Positions 7,027 through 7,278 of a stretch of DNA of 7,278 bases are shown piece by piece (the stretch's first letter is position 1; every line of letters begins with the position of its first letter). The stretch covers positions 1 through 7,278 of the forward strand of contig CALISX010000356.1 of NCBI GenBank assembly GCA_938041725.1, given 5' to 3'. Source of the stretch: an uncultured Lachnoanaerobaculum sp. (lineage in GTDB: Bacteria; Bacillota; Clostridia; Lachnospirales; Lachnospiraceae). The position numbers and the translations under genes were made by a program. The notes under the pieces were generated by a model, which was not told the DNA's origin, searched no databases, and saw only the letters and a program-made list of their open reading frames with translations.

Positions 7027-7058
7027 TATTGTTAGTTAGGCGAACCTAACTAACAATA
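7027..7058. promoter_or_regulatory. 32-bp inverted repeat, predicted DtxR/MntR-family operator of the metal importer
   Basis: Two perfect 14-bp arms (TATTGTTAGTTAGG and its complement) flank a 4-bp centre. Read on the minus strand, the core TTAGGTTCGCCTAACTAAC matches the DtxR/IdeR consensus TTAGGTTAGSCTAACCTAA at 15 of 19 positions. It begins at the last base of the -10 element and covers the expected start site near 7051, the classic place for a metal-loaded repressor. The regulator itself is not in the window, so the family is inferred from the motif and the operon's function. Confidence 0.8.
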
Positions 7059-7086
7059 CTATATACCTGTAAACTATAAAAATCAA
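7058..7086 (-). promoter_or_regulatory. Promoter of the metal importer operon
   Basis: On the minus strand: -35 TTGATT (7086-7081, 4 of 6), a 17-nt spacer, and -10 TATAGT (7063-7058, 5 of 6). Transcription would start near 7051, inside the inverted repeat, leaving a leader of about 44 nt before the lipoprotein gene. The flanking DNA is AT-rich, favouring promoter opening. Confidence 0.7.
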
Positions 7087-7153
7087 TAGGATAAATTTGC
7101 TAAAGATAATACTATTTCCTAATTGTAGGCATAAGGCTTTCAAAGCAAAATAG

Positions 7154-7177
7154 CCATGGAGCATTTTTGCTCCATGG
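7154..7177. repeat. Perfect 10-bp inverted repeat with TTTT loop in the divergent spacer
   Basis: CCATGGAGCA and TGCTCCATGG flank a TTTT loop. There is no T-tract on the plus side and only a weak one on the minus side (CTATTTTG), so a standard terminator is doubtful. It lies 45 nt upstream of the right-edge ATG and contains GGAG at 7158-7161, so it could be a leader structure of that gene or a protein-binding site. Confidence 0.6.
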
Positions 7178-7221
7178 TGATAATCAACAAGTTACAGAAA
7201 CAAATTAAATATTACACAACT

Positions 7222-7278
7222 ATGACAGAAACAAAGACAATTGCATTGAGTAAAGAAACAGCAGACTTATTGGAAGCA
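7222..7278 (+). CDS. N-terminus of an unidentified protein, truncated by the right edge
   Basis: From ATG 7222 nineteen codons are visible: MTETKTIALSKETADLLEA. The frame stays open upstream to 7135, so ATGs at 7174 and 7156 (inside the hairpin) are alternative starts. None has a good ribosome binding site; 7222 has no purine-rich match, and 7174 has only GGAG at 12 nt. The visible piece, a short polar strand then a helix, is the sort of opening seen in small ribbon-helix-helix proteins, but it is far too short to assign. It is divergent from the importer operon and AT-rich. Confidence 0.4.
   Translation, partial: MTETKTIALSKETADLLEA

Noticed and set aside
7154..7177. Hairpin as an intrinsic terminator
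   Set aside because: No T-tract follows on the plus strand and only a weak interrupted one on the minus strand, and no gene clearly ends next to it.

Overview
The window looks like chromosomal DNA from a low- to mid-G+C Firmicute of the class Clostridia, most likely a Lachnospiraceae-type organism. This is an inference from three things: a long class A penicillin-binding protein with a Cys-containing C-terminal region and a Pro/Thr tail, strong AGGAGG-type ribosome binding sites, and short intergenic gaps. No marker gene in the window fixes the species. Everything recognised is on the minus strand except a truncated gene start at the right edge.

Left part (1-2986): a class A penicillin-binding protein (PBP1A type) is read right to left and runs off the left edge inside a tandem Pro/Thr-rich 39-bp repeat. 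Its promoter has a consensus -10, a near-consensus -35 and a 14-bp perfect palindrome over the -35.

Middle (2987-3345): about 150 bp with no recognised gene, then a tRNA-Thr(GGU) with its own promoter and a clear intrinsic terminator.

Right part (3346-7086): a tightly packed four-gene operon for a TroABCD/MntABCD-type metal ABC importer. The order is lipoprotein substrate-binding protein, ATPase, permease, permease. The genes are spaced 8 nt, 7 nt and a 4-nt ATGA overlap apart, which suggests translational coupling. The lipoprotein captures a divalent metal outside the membrane, the two permeases form the channel, and the ATPase drives import. The operon promoter carries a 32-bp inverted repeat over the expected transcription start. 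Its core resembles a DtxR/MntR-family operator, so repression by metal is likely, although no regulator gene is visible here.

Right edge (7087-7278): an AT-rich divergent spacer with a perfect 10-bp-stem hairpin, then the first codons of an unidentified plus-strand gene.

Most of the window is conventional. The most unusual feature is the second permease, which carries a C-terminal extension of about 70 residues that reads like a winged-helix domain. It puts a possible DNA-binding or regulatory module on the transporter itself, in an operon with a DtxR-like operator. Smaller oddities are a degenerate ATPase signature region (LSGGQKQGVFW), a KSG in place of the usual KTG in the PBP, and the repeat tail.
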